Assembly: GCA_017415485.1 (NCBI GenBank) | Contig: JAFQGP010000150.1 | Location: 1-38,298, forward strand | From: Clostridia bacterium | GTDB taxonomy: Bacteria > Bacillota > Clostridia > Oscillospirales > CAG-272 | Reading direction: 5' to 3' | DNA: 38,298 nucleotides | Part shown: piece by piece, positions 7,790 through 15,743 of the stretch | Position numbering within the stretch: the stretch's first letter is position 1 | How the letters are laid out: every line of letters starts with the position of its first letter | Notes under the pieces: model-generated | What the model was told of the DNA's origin: nothing | Seen by the model: the letters and a program-made list of their open reading frames with translations, nothing else | Database searches by the model: none | Translations under genes and position numbers: made by a program

Positions 7790-8871
7790 TTTGTCGTGAG
7801 TGCGTCCGAGCCGTAGCGGACGGTGAGCATATCGGCAACGACCAAGGCGGCGACGCTGTCGATGACTATTCTCGCGCGCGGAACGATGCAGGGATCGTGT
7901 CTGCCCTTGACACCCAGCACGGTCTCCTCGAGAGTTTGCATATTTACCGTAAGCTGATTCTGCGAGATCGAGGGAGTGGGCTTGATCGCAGTGCGGAAGA
8001 TGACGGGCATACCGTTTGTGATACCGCCCTGAATTCCGCCCGAATTATTGGTGGCGGTGGCGATCTTGCCGTCCTTCACGATGAAGGCATCGTTTGCGCG
8101 GCTGCCGCGCATGGTTTCGATATCCTTTGCGCCGAAGGCAACCGATTTAACTGCTGGAATGCCGAAAACAGCGCTCGCGATCTGCGATTCAACACCGTCA
8201 AACCAGGGCTCGCCGAGTCCCGCGGGAAGACCGATGATGGCGGTTTCAAGAACTCCGCCGACGCTGTCGCCTTCGCTTGCGGCAAGCTCTATCGTGTCCT
8301 TCATCATTGCGATTGCGTAATCATCGGTAAGACCGTAATCGCTTTCGGCAACCGCAAGCAGACCTTCGCGGTCGGTCGGGATATCCGAAAGACCGATGCG
8401 GTCGATCCGGTTGATGCAGGTGCCGATGTAGATGCCCTTTTCGCGCAGGGCGGGGATGACTATCGCTCCCGCCGCAACGAGCGCTGCCGTCAGTCTGCCC
8501 GAAAAATGTCCGCCGCCGCGATAATCTTCAAATCCGTGGTATTTCTCGTGCGCGGTGAGATCTGCGTGGGAGGGGCGGGGAAGCCCGGGGGTGTAGTCGC
8601 GGCTTCGCGTGTCGGTGTTGGGAATAAAAATGCAAAGCGGCGCGCCCGTGGTATATCCGTTATAAACTCCGCTTTGAATGACGTATTCGTCGGGTTCGCG
8701 GCGGGCGGTCGAGATCTTGCCCGAGGGGCGGCGCAGAGTGAGCTGATGCGCGATGAAATCCTCGTCGATCTTGATGCCGGGGGCGATGCCGTCGATGAGA
8801 ACACCGACTCCCGCACCGTGGCTTTCGCCGAAAAGCGTGATATTTATTGCGTTTCCGAATGAATTCTTCAT
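7786..8871 (-). CDS. aroC: Chorismate synthase
   Basis: A 361-residue FMN-dependent enzyme that eliminates phosphate from EPSP to give chorismate. It shows the N-terminal signature FGESHGAGVGVLIDGIAPG, then RRPSGKISTARREPDE, GGGHFSGRLTAA, the central SVGGVLET and the C-terminal KGRHDPCIVPRA. Length is standard, and no NADPH-dependent flavin reductase domain is fused. The start at 8871 lies 3 bases after the aroB stop, and the gene overlaps aroE-aroK by 4 bases. Confidence 0.96.
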   Translation of the reverse strand: MKNSFGNAINITLFGESHGAGVGVLIDGIAPGIKIDEDFIAHQLTLRRPSGKISTARREPDEYVIQSGVYNGYTTGAPLCIFIPNTDTRSRDYTPGLPRPSHADLTAHEKYHGFEDYRGGGHFSGRLTAALVAAGAIVIPALREKGIYIGTCINRIDRIGLSDIPTDREGLLAVAESDYGLTDDYAIAMMKDTIELAASEGDSVGGVLETAIIGLPAGLGEPWFDGVESQIASAVFGIPAVKSVAFGAKDIETMRGSRANDAFIVKDGKIATATNNSGGIQGGITNGMPVIFRTAIKPTPSISQNQLTVNMQTLEETVLGVKGRHDPCIVPRARIVIDSVAALVVADMLTVRYGSDALTTK

Positions 8872-8874
8872 TTT

Positions 8875-9900
8875 TTAATCCAATCTTTCAATAAGTTCTT
8901 CGGGTGTGAGCTTAACAAATTCAAAGCTTCCGATATCCTTCAGAAGGACTGCGCTGATCTTGCCGCCCGATGCGCTCTTTTTGTCGTGGGTGAGCGCCTC
9001 GAGGACGGTGTTTTTATCCGAAATATATTTTGCCGCATCGGTGTCAAGACCGATGTTTCCCAGTGTTTTTGCAAGTCTTTCTTTGAGTTCCGCGGATTCG
9101 CACATCGGGGGGATTCCGAGCGCGACGCATTCGCCGTGCAGAAGCGAGAGCCCGCAAGAGCTTTCAATGGCGTGTCCAAGCGTGTGTCCGAAGTTGAGGA
9201 CCTTACGAAGTCCGCCCTCGCGCTCGTCGATCTCGACAACGTCGCGCTTTGCGGTGATCGCTTTTATGATAATTTCCTCGATCAGATCGGGTTTTGCAAG
9301 AACGTCATTACTCTCGAAAAGCTCAAAAAGCTCGGGGTCGGATGTCGCGCCCATCTTCAGAGCCTCGCAAAGACCGTTCGAGATCTGTCGGGAGGGAAGA
9401 GTGGCAAGCAGATCGGGGTCGATGAAGACCGCTCTCGGCTGCCAAAACGCGCCGATCATATTTTTGTAGCCGTCAAGATCGACAGCCGTTTTGCCGCCGA
9501 CCGAGGAATCGACCTGCGAGAGGAGAGTTGTCGGAATATTGTAAAAATCGATTCCTCTCATATAAGTCGCCGCCGCGAAGCCCGCAAGATCGCCGACAAC
9601 GCCGCCGCCGAGTGCGACAACGGCATCGCTTCGGGTGAATCCCGCCTCAAGCATCGTGCGGAGAACGCCTTGCAGAGTGTCGAAATTCTTGTTTGCCTCG
9701 CCCTGAGGAAAGACTTGCAGTATCGCGCCGTTGCCGAGAGAGGCGAGAAGCCTTTCTGCATATTCTGTCGGAACACCGCTGTCGGTGACGACACATACCT
9801 TGCGGTCCTTTTTCATTATCTTTTCAGCCGCGAGGTCGATCGCGCCTCGGCTGATCTCTATATCGTAGCTCGCTTCGCCGAGCCTTACGGGGATGATCAT
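8875..9900 (-). CDS. aroB: 3-dehydroquinate synthase
   Basis: A 341-residue NAD- and metal-dependent enzyme cyclising DAHP to 3-dehydroquinate. Motifs are GGGVVGDLAGFAAATYMRG (NAD binding), PTTLLSQVDSSVGGKTAV, the metal ligands in FGHTLGHAIE and the downstream HGECVALG. The frame can be extended to 9933, but I chose the ATG at 9900. It has GGAG 7 bases upstream and gives the usual N-terminus MIIPVRLGEASYDIEI, while the longer form would overlap pheA and add an atypical cysteine-containing leader. The ATG falls 10 bases after the pheA stop. Confidence 0.93.
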   Translation of the reverse strand: MIIPVRLGEASYDIEISRGAIDLAAEKIMKKDRKVCVVTDSGVPTEYAERLLASLGNGAILQVFPQGEANKNFDTLQGVLRTMLEAGFTRSDAVVALGGGVVGDLAGFAAATYMRGIDFYNIPTTLLSQVDSSVGGKTAVDLDGYKNMIGAFWQPRAVFIDPDLLATLPSRQISNGLCEALKMGATSDPELFELFESNDVLAKPDLIEEIIIKAITAKRDVVEIDEREGGLRKVLNFGHTLGHAIESSCGLSLLHGECVALGIPPMCESAELKERLAKTLGNIGLDTDAAKYISDKNTVLEALTHDKKSASGGKISAVLLKDIGSFEFVKLTPEELIERLD

Positions 9901-9910
9901 ATTTTTCTCC

Positions 9911-11014
9911 TTACAGAGTAATATCTTTGTCAAACGATGCGATTATTTTGATCTTTCCGCAGACCTCTTCGAGATCCTCGATCATTCTTCTGCCCGATTT
10001 GTCCGCGATCGTGCCCTCGCCTTCAACGTAGAAGTAGTATTCCCAGTTGGCTTCCTTTGTGGGACGGCTCTTGAGGGCGCGGAGGTTGAAGCCGTTCTTG
10101 CCGAATGCCTCGACGGCGTGCATCAGGCTTCCCGCCTCGTTTTTGACGGTGAAGAACATGATGAAGCGGTTGTTCGCGGGTGTGGGAAGGACGGGCTCGC
10201 GGGTGAAAACTGCGAATCTTGTGACGTTGTTAGTGCCCTCGTTGATCTTTCGCTCAAGCACGTGCAAGCCGTAAAGCTCTGCGGTCTCCGCACTTGCGAT
10301 GACGGCAACCGTCTTGTCGCCCGCCTCTGCTGCTTCCTTTGCTGCAACGGCGGTGTTGACCGCGCTTTTCAGCGTCCATTTGTGAGCCGAAAGGTAGGAG
10401 GAGCACTGACCGAGCGCCTGCTCGTGGCTGATGACAGTCTTGATGTCATCGAGCGACGCGCCGGGGAGAACGAGCAGACAATGCTCGACTCGGAGCTCAT
10501 AGACACCGCTGATATAAAGGTTGCCCATATAAGCCATATCCATAACCTGCGTAACGTCGCCGTTTATGCTGTTTTCGATAGGAAGAACGGCGCAGTCAGA
10601 GTCGGAGGCGAGAACGGAATCGTAAGCTTCCTTGAAATTGCCGTAGGGAACGCAAACGGCATCGGGGAAGATGCGCGCCGACGCGATATGCGCGAAGGCA
10701 CCGGGAACGCCGCTGTATGCAACCCGCTGACCCTCCATAAGACGGTGCTGGAACTTGCGCGAGATCGCCATACTCTCGTTTAAGAAGCTGATATAATAGC
10801 TTCGAAGCTCGTCGTCCTCGATCAGAGCGGAATTACGCTCGATGACCTGCTTTTCGCGCTCGGGGTCGAGCACCTGAAGTCCGCGCGCCATCTTGTATTC
10901 CGCAACCTTGCGGACTGCGCTCATTCTTTCCTCAAACAGACGCGCCATCTCGCGGTCAACTCGGTTTATCGTTTCTCTTGCTTCCTCGAGCAGAGTTTTT
11001 TGTTCATTCGACAT
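9911..11014 (-). CDS. pheA: Bifunctional chorismate mutase/prephenate dehydratase (P-protein)
   Basis: A 367-residue protein with three modules: an AroQ-type chorismate mutase helix bundle (about 1-90), prephenate dehydratase (about 97-275, with PGAFAHIA and the catalytic NNVTRFAVF), and a C-terminal ACT domain (about 285-355, GSLMHAVEAFGKNGFNL followed by LKSRPTK, a variant of the Phe-binding ESRP). It makes phenylpyruvate from chorismate, and the ACT domain predicts feedback inhibition by phenylalanine. The ATG at 11014 has GAGG 7-10 bases upstream, whereas the alternative start at 11026 is a TTG. It is the first structural gene behind the attenuator, so the whole operon is controlled at its 5' end. 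Confidence 0.95.
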   Translation of the reverse strand: MSNEQKTLLEEARETINRVDREMARLFEERMSAVRKVAEYKMARGLQVLDPEREKQVIERNSALIEDDELRSYYISFLNESMAISRKFQHRLMEGQRVAYSGVPGAFAHIASARIFPDAVCVPYGNFKEAYDSVLASDSDCAVLPIENSINGDVTQVMDMAYMGNLYISGVYELRVEHCLLVLPGASLDDIKTVISHEQALGQCSSYLSAHKWTLKSAVNTAVAAKEAAEAGDKTVAVIASAETAELYGLHVLERKINEGTNNVTRFAVFTREPVLPTPANNRFIMFFTVKNEAGSLMHAVEAFGKNGFNLRALKSRPTKEANWEYYFYVEGEGTIADKSGRRMIEDLEEVCGKIKIIASFDKDITL

Positions 11015-11024
11015 TTTATACCTC

Positions 11025-11075
11025 AAAAAATCAAGCCCGCAAAGCTTCGCTCATAAGCGAAAGTAATTGCGGGCT
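11025..11075 (-). terminator. Attenuator: intrinsic terminator just before pheA
   Basis: On the minus strand AGCCCGCAA (11075-11067) pairs with TTGCGGGCT (11042-11034) in a 9-bp GC-rich stem that encloses a second stem, TTCGCT/AGCGAA. It is followed by TGATTTTTT. The T-run is directly followed by the pheA Shine-Dalgarno GAGG. Placed between a consensus promoter plus leader peptide and pheA, it must be conditional, since otherwise the operon would be silent. Confidence 0.9.
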
Positions 11076-11146
11076 GTTATGCATTTACCTTATGAACGGC
11101 AACAAAACCATATCGGTTTATGCCGCACAATTTGCAAGGCAGCCCG
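11070..11146 (-). promoter_or_regulatory. Predicted antiterminator pairing of the pheA leader
   Basis: CGGGCTG inside leader codons 17-19 (11146-11140) is perfectly complementary to CAGCCCG at the 5' arm of the terminator (11076-11070). A local hairpin (CGGCA at 11125-11121 with TGCCG at 11101-11097, around an inner AAACC/GGTTT stem) is nested between them. A second possible partner is AATTGTGCGG (11133-11124), which pairs with CCGCAATT allowing a two-base bulge. A small AGCC/GGCT hairpin across codons 15-18 could hide CGGGCTG when the ribosome has left. The pairings are seen in the sequence; their order of folding is inference. Confidence 0.6.
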
Positions 11147-11195
11147 TATGGCTAAAGTAATAATAAAATCGAGTATTCATAAGAATACGTGCCAT
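11118..11195 (-). CDS. pheL: Phe/Tyr leader peptide of the aromatic operon
   Basis: A 25-codon ORF beginning with ATG at 11195, preceded by AAGGAG with a 7-base spacer and ending in TAA. It reads M-A-R-I-L-M-N-T-R-F-Y-Y-Y-F-S-H-T-G-C-L-A-N-C-A-A. Codons 10-14 are TTT TAT TAT TAC TTT, five aromatic codons in a row. It lies about 35 bases after the predicted transcription start and before an attenuator hairpin. It is the sensing element of ribosome-mediated attenuation: shortage of charged tRNA-Phe or tRNA-Tyr would stall the ribosome here. The mixed codons fit an operon that supplies both amino acids. The symbol pheL is used by analogy with the enterobacterial leader, with no sequence relationship implied. 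Confidence 0.88.
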   Translation of the reverse strand: MARILMNTRFYYYFSHTGCLANCAA

Positions 11196-11235
11196 AGTGG
11201 GACTCCTTTCAAAGCTTGTGAATAAATATGCAATG

Positions 11236-11264
11236 ATTATACACCCGAATCACAGTTTTGTCAA
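11236..11264 (-). promoter_or_regulatory. Consensus promoter of the aromatic operon
   Basis: On the minus strand TTGACA (11264-11259), a 17-base spacer, then TATAAT (11241-11236). Both boxes are perfect. Transcription would begin near 11229, giving a leader of about 215 bases before pheA. Such a strong promoter fits an operon controlled by attenuation rather than by initiation. Confidence 0.9.
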
Positions 11265-11297
11265 GGGTTATACATAAAAGTCACAATTTGTTAACAA

Positions 11298-12611
11298 TTA
11301 TTCTACCTCGTATGTGGTGATGTTTTTTAATACGTTTTTGTGAACGGGAATGACGAACAGCCAGCCCGACATATCCTCGGTAACACCTTGCTCGGTTTGT
11401 GAAATACCGACCGTCAAGGTGTCCCCTGCGGTAGTTATCGACGAGACTTTGAAAGCGTCGCCGCTCGAGCCTGCGGCGCGGTAGATGACGATGAAGGCGT
11501 TGCTCTCAAAGTAGCCTTGGCCTATCTGACCGAAAAGTGAATCGTAAGCCTTTTTGGTGTCATCGTCGTCAAAAGCGCCGATCCCGCTCGGATTCCTGAT
11601 AAGCTCAAAGATGGCGTTCAGATCATCTTCGCTTTCTGCCTTGAATAGCCAAGGGGTATAATATGCCTGATCTTCTCCCGTATAATTCAAAGCCTTCGTC
11701 TTTATATCGGTGCCGATATATCCGTATTGGAGGGATTTAGAATAGAGAGCGAGATTAGTGTAGGCGTTCGTATATTCGGATGTTACCGCTGTGATAGTTT
11801 TGGGAAGAGAAATGAAGTAAACCCAATAAGCCATATCGCAGGTGCTGTAGTCTCTGGTCATCGCAACATTGATAGTGAGCACTCCGTCTTGAGGCGCGAT
11901 GTCGATTACGTCATATCGCGCGCCGCCCGAGCCCGATTCGATAAATAGCATAAGCAGATCATTTTGGGCAAAAAAGTCATCGTTGTAGTTGGAGAGAAGC
12001 GTGAATCTGTCCGACCAGCGTTTTGCTTTTTCGACCTGCTCTTCGGTGTAAGTGCCGCGGAAGACGGGTTCGGAGAAAAAGTAGGTGTACGCGTATTCAT
12101 AAAGCTCGGCGCTGCTTTTTGCCAGGATCATGGGAAGTTCGTTTGATAAATTTGCCTCGGAGGCTTTGATATTGCTGTAGCTTAAGGGCAATGATCGCAA
12201 AACGGCAACACCGTAATCAATGCCACCGTATGTGCGCGGATCGTTAACGAGTGTTATCGAATGAAGATCTTTAATAACGCCGTAGGATTCTCTTTCGTGG
12301 GCTGTGATCTCTCCTTCATAAACGATCTCAACGGTTTCACCCTCGTTTATGTTTGGGCGCAATTCACCGTTTACCAGCCTGTCGGGGAGATAGACTCCGA
12401 ACCACGAATCTTTTTCCTTGGGCCATGCTACATCGGCACCTCCCGTTGCAATGAATGAATGAAGAAGAGTTGCATCGGTTTCGACTGCGGTCGTTTCGGG
12501 AATCGTCTCGGTTTCGGGTGTGCCGCCCTCGCCAGTCGACTCGTTGCAGGAGGGCAGGGCGGAAAACAGAAAAATGAACGCGAGAAAAATGGTAATTATT
12601 TTTTTGATCAT
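11298..12611 (-). CDS. Lipoprotein of unknown function, longer tandem paralog
   Basis: A 437-residue protein with a lipoprotein signal peptide: MIKK, a hydrophobic core, and the lipobox ALPSC at Cys22. A Gly/Thr/Glu-rich linker follows, so it is predicted to be anchored on the outer face of the membrane. I do not recognise the family. A module of roughly 75 residues (DDFFAQNDLLM..., then SGSGGARYDV..I and W.YFISLPK) near residues 205-290 appears to recur in diverged form at the C-terminus (about 362-437: YFESNAFIVI, then WLFVIPVHKN). The protein is paralogous to the upstream gene at 12634-13551, from which it is separated by 22 bases, and both share one promoter. Confidence 0.75.
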   Translation of the reverse strand: MIKKIITIFLAFIFLFSALPSCNESTGEGGTPETETIPETTAVETDATLLHSFIATGGADVAWPKEKDSWFGVYLPDRLVNGELRPNINEGETVEIVYEGEITAHERESYGVIKDLHSITLVNDPRTYGGIDYGVAVLRSLPLSYSNIKASEANLSNELPMILAKSSAELYEYAYTYFFSEPVFRGTYTEEQVEKAKRWSDRFTLLSNYNDDFFAQNDLLMLFIESGSGGARYDVIDIAPQDGVLTINVAMTRDYSTCDMAYWVYFISLPKTITAVTSEYTNAYTNLALYSKSLQYGYIGTDIKTKALNYTGEDQAYYTPWLFKAESEDDLNAIFELIRNPSGIGAFDDDDTKKAYDSLFGQIGQGYFESNAFIVIYRAAGSSGDAFKVSSITTAGDTLTVGISQTEQGVTEDMSGWLFVIPVHKNVLKNITTYEVE

Positions 12612-12633
12612 CGGCGAAGCCTCCTTTTGCTTT

Positions 12634-13551
12634 TTAGTTATACCATTCCGGTGTTGTATAAGTTTTATACTCGGTAATTGACTTTGAGGTTCCTTTTGGA
12701 ATGGAAACGAATATTATCCAGTCATCAACGGAATCTGTGGAAAGACCGGATATGTCAACATGCACGGTGCATATCCCGGATTCGATCGTTATATCGGGAA
12801 CGTCATATTGCAAACCTCCGCTTCCTATATGTATGATGATCATTAAAAGGTCGTTGGCGTTGAAAAAGTCGCTGTTATAACCGTTAAGTAAAATATCCCT
12901 TCGGTTTATACGTGCGATGTTTTCTTTTGCTATATCGCTTTCTTTTTCGGGTATGGTTCTCTTAAACAGAAAATAATTATCTATCATTCCGGTAAGTTTC
13001 TCACGATTTGTGAGAAGAAGCATATCCCAACCCATATCTTCTTTTCCGGCGTTGATTTCAATTTCCTTGATTATACTGCGCGAAAAGCCTTCTCTCATAA
13101 CAGCTATGCCATACTGCACACCGCCGTACTCGCGCTGATAAGGTTTGAGCTGAATAGAATGCACGTCGTTTATGTATCCGTATTCATATCCATAAACTGG
13201 ATCGGTAGTCGTTTCGATCTCACCGCTGTAAACGACCTCGACTCTTTCTCCGCCATAAAGAATGGGACAGAGACTGCCGTCAATAAAGCTGCCTGCTTGC
13301 AAAATTTCCCACTTTTCAGCTTCTTTTGAACCTTCTTCGGGAATCAACTTGACATATCCGCCATAAATAGAACCTAAAGTTTTAGCGCACAACGATTTCA
13401 AAACGGGTTCTTCGATATTCTCTTTTGTTTCTTCCGGCACGGGAGCGGATGTTTCGGGTGTGCTGTCCTCACTCGGAATATCACTGCAGGAGGTCAGGGC
13501 GGAAAACAGAAAAATGAACGCGAGGAAAATGGTAATTATTTTTTTGATCAT
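12634..13551 (-). CDS. Lipoprotein of unknown function, shorter tandem paralog
   Basis: A 305-residue predicted surface lipoprotein with almost the same signal peptide as its neighbour (lipobox ALTSC, Cys22) and a Ser/Pro/Glu-rich linker. The body aligns with the first two thirds of the 437-residue paralog: the GERVEVVYSGEI, YGGVQYGIAVMR and DFFNANDLLMIII...GSGGLQYDV segments each have a counterpart there. It ends right after one copy of the DFF/NDLL module. No known family is recognised. It starts at an ATG with AAAGGAGG 8 bases upstream and is the first gene of the pair, behind a consensus promoter. Confidence 0.75.
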   Translation of the reverse strand: MIKKIITIFLAFIFLFSALTSCSDIPSEDSTPETSAPVPEETKENIEEPVLKSLCAKTLGSIYGGYVKLIPEEGSKEAEKWEILQAGSFIDGSLCPILYGGERVEVVYSGEIETTTDPVYGYEYGYINDVHSIQLKPYQREYGGVQYGIAVMREGFSRSIIKEIEINAGKEDMGWDMLLLTNREKLTGMIDNYFLFKRTIPEKESDIAKENIARINRRDILLNGYNSDFFNANDLLMIIIHIGSGGLQYDVPDITIESGICTVHVDISGLSTDSVDDWIIFVSIPKGTSKSITEYKTYTTPEWYN

Positions 13552-13583
13552 CGGCGAAGCCTCCTTTACATTACTACACTTTT

Positions 13584-13612
13584 ATTATATCATAATAGTA
13601 TATATATGTCAA
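13584..13612 (-). promoter_or_regulatory. Consensus promoter of the tandem lipoprotein pair
   Basis: On the minus strand TTGACA (13612-13607), a 17-base spacer of alternating TA, then TATAAT (13589-13584), about 33 bases before the start codon. Confidence 0.85.
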
Positions 13613-13730
13613 TAAAAATTTTTGAGCGGTATATTCCCATTTGCGTACCGAAAAAATCCAACATTTTTAAGGATTTTTAGACAATTTTTAACCAATTTTG
13701 ACCTTATTCTAAAACTTTGAGGCAAAAGTG

Positions 13731-13759
13731 TTGACCGCACACCTGCTTTGTGGTATACT
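13731..13759 (+). promoter_or_regulatory. Promoter of the GT80-like lipoprotein gene
   Basis: TTGACC (13731-13736), a 17-base spacer, then TATACT (13754-13759). The start codon at 13800 follows with AGGAG just upstream. It is divergent from the tandem lipoprotein pair. Confidence 0.8.
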
Positions 13760-13799
13760 ATCTCGGTTCGCAAATTTAATCGCAAATTACAGGAGAATT

Positions 13800-15707
13800 A
13801 TGAAACTAACAGTAAAGATCGCCGCACTTTTGCTTGCGCTGACAACGATCGTTCCGATCCTCTTTGCCTGCAGAAATGACGGCGATAAAGATATAATCAA
13901 CGAAAACGAGATCATCGAAAACACACTCTCCCAGCTTTCCGAGGAAAGCTATCAGCCCGAGGCAGAGAAGGGAGTCGTCACCGCTCCCGCGCCCGATGCG
14001 AAGGTATATAACGTCATCTTCGCCCTTGCCACCGTCCCGCCCGTGCTTGCCGCGCTTGATTCCATCGGCAGCGGCTACGAAACCTACGCCATCATCGAGA
14101 GGGGCAAGACTTACAACGGTATCGAAAAGATCGAGAATTTCCACAACGCGGGCTTTGATCCCGAAAGCAACGAAAGCAACGGATTCACTTCTGACGAATT
14201 TGGTGCCATGGTCGATAAGGTAAAGGAGCTCCGCGAGGCTGAAGAAAACAGCTTTTTCTATATCTACGCCCAGGACGCAACAGCTCTGCGCGCCGCCGCG
14301 GTAGTTGCAAATGCAGATATTCCAGTCGAGGACTTCCACATAATCATGTGCGAGGACGGAACGGGAGCGTATAAGACCCTGCGCGAGTATTTCTTTGACG
14401 AAAAAGGATCTCCGCTTGACAAGTTCCTGTCGCTTCTCAACGAGGTCGGCCCCGCGTTCAACACCGTAATGTCGAAGCGCGACAACAAAAACTCGGATGA
14501 GCTGCTGAAATACAGCCTCCCCACCGCATTCGCGCTCTCGGTCCTGCCCAATTTCACCTATTGGATTCAGGATGGCGAAAACGTCGCGGGCATTCTTCGC
14601 GATACCGAGCTTGCGCCCATCTTCGGCGTTGGTAACTCGGCAAATTCGACCGAATTTTCGGCAAATCTCCGCTATATGACCATCGCCGAGAAGATCAACG
14701 AGCTGACCGACGAGCAGAAAGCCGATTATCTGACTTTGATGTACGGCGATTATTACGATAATACCTATGCCGCTCTGACACGCACTACCCGTGCGGGAGA
14801 AGCCGCACCTGCCGAAAAGCTCGTCTTCATCGGTGCGCGCCACGGTTATTATCCGAAATTCGCATCGGATGAAAAATACGGCATAGGCGGTATCGGTGAG
14901 AGCGGAAGCATCCCCGAAAGCTATGCCGAGCTCGATGAAAAATACAAGACACCGCTCCTTTTCGGAAGCGAATCGGATTACGCGATCTTGCTTTCCGTCA
15001 TTAATGACGCATCGAATTATCCTTCCGCTCCCGCAGATGTCATCGCGCGGATAAAGGCGGAGTGCTTTGACCTTTATCTTGACTATATCTTCACATTTAA
15101 GTTTATTTATTCGCTCTACGGTGCGGATAGCGATATCATCCTCAAGGGTCATCCCCGCGAGGTCATCGGCGCGAGTGATGAATGGAACAACAGATACACC
15201 GTCAAGCACGTTGAGGTCGAGGGTGACGGTATTAAAGAAACGAAATACTCCTACGACAAGCTGGTCGATGCCGCAATTTGCGCTTTCCACGCGAAGGATT
15301 CGACAGGCAAGCTTATCGGAATGGTGCCCTACGGCACAGCGGCGGAGAATCTTGCATATCTCGGCGTGGACATCACCGTTTGCGGTCTGCCCTCGTCAAC
15401 CTACAGCGGACTCGACACGGGCGTTCCGATACTCTTCGTTATGGCAGAGACCGACGAATCCGTCTGCGGCGACGATTCGCAGGTGAAGGACCGCTTCAAT
15501 GCGGGCAACCTGACCTACACCCTTGACGGCGAGCAGGTGAACAGCATATTCTACAACAACGGCAACGTGTGCAAATACACCGCACAGATACTGAAAAATG
15601 CGGGCAAGGGCACTTCGTCCGCCGAATTTGAAAAGCTCTTCGAAGCCTGGCTCGCGGCAAACCGCCCGGGCTCAAATGACATTGACGCTCAAGGATTTGG
15701 AAAATAA
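13800..15707 (+). CDS. Large lipoprotein with GT80-sialyltransferase-like motifs
   Basis: A 635-residue protein with a lipoprotein signal peptide (lipobox LFAC, Cys24) and an acidic linker, predicted to sit outside the membrane. In order it contains MCEDGTG (E185-D-G187), ILKGHPRE (H451-P452) and CGLPSST (S532-S533). The same order of D/E-D/E-G, HP and SS motifs defines the GT80 bacterial sialyltransferases (PM0188/Photobacterium type, GT-B fold) as I remember them, but here the gaps between motifs are clearly longer. A glycosyltransferase-like fold is therefore an inference. The export signal is odd for an enzyme that would use a nucleotide sugar. The start at 13800 is set by AGGAG and a promoter. 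The gene is monocistronic, with a terminator right after the stop. Confidence 0.6.
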   Translation: MKLTVKIAALLLALTTIVPILFACRNDGDKDIINENEIIENTLSQLSEESYQPEAEKGVVTAPAPDAKVYNVIFALATVPPVLAALDSIGSGYETYAIIERGKTYNGIEKIENFHNAGFDPESNESNGFTSDEFGAMVDKVKELREAEENSFFYIYAQDATALRAAAVVANADIPVEDFHIIMCEDGTGAYKTLREYFFDEKGSPLDKFLSLLNEVGPAFNTVMSKRDNKNSDELLKYSLPTAFALSVLPNFTYWIQDGENVAGILRDTELAPIFGVGNSANSTEFSANLRYMTIAEKINELTDEQKADYLTLMYGDYYDNTYAALTRTTRAGEAAPAEKLVFIGARHGYYPKFASDEKYGIGGIGESGSIPESYAELDEKYKTPLLFGSESDYAILLSVINDASNYPSAPADVIARIKAECFDLYLDYIFTFKFIYSLYGADSDIILKGHPREVIGASDEWNNRYTVKHVEVEGDGIKETKYSYDKLVDAAICAFHAKDSTGKLIGMVPYGTAAENLAYLGVDITVCGLPSSTYSGLDTGVPILFVMAETDESVCGDDSQVKDRFNAGNLTYTLDGEQVNSIFYNNGNVCKYTAQILKNAGKGTSSAEFEKLFEAWLAANRPGSNDIDAQGFGK

Positions 15708-15708
15708 T

Positions 15709-15743
15709 AAGGAACCGATCGCCGATCGGTTCCTTTGCTTTTT
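15709..15743. terminator. Terminator between convergent genes
   Basis: The 13-base arms AAGGAACCGATCG and CGATCGGTTCCTT form a near-perfect palindrome followed by TTTGCTTTTT. It ends the lipoprotein transcript (+) and, with TTATTATTTT on the other strand, probably also the convergent membrane-protein transcript. Confidence 0.85.

Noticed and set aside
9901..9933. A longer aroB start at 9933
   Set aside because: It would overlap pheA by 23 bases and lacks a suitable ribosome site, whereas the ATG at 9900 has GGAG at the right distance and gives the usual N-terminus.
11283..11297. The AATTTGTTAACAATT palindrome as a terminator for the tandem lipoproteins
   Set aside because: It is short and AT-only, with no GC stem and no T-run; the lipoprotein transcript may simply run into the aro promoter region.
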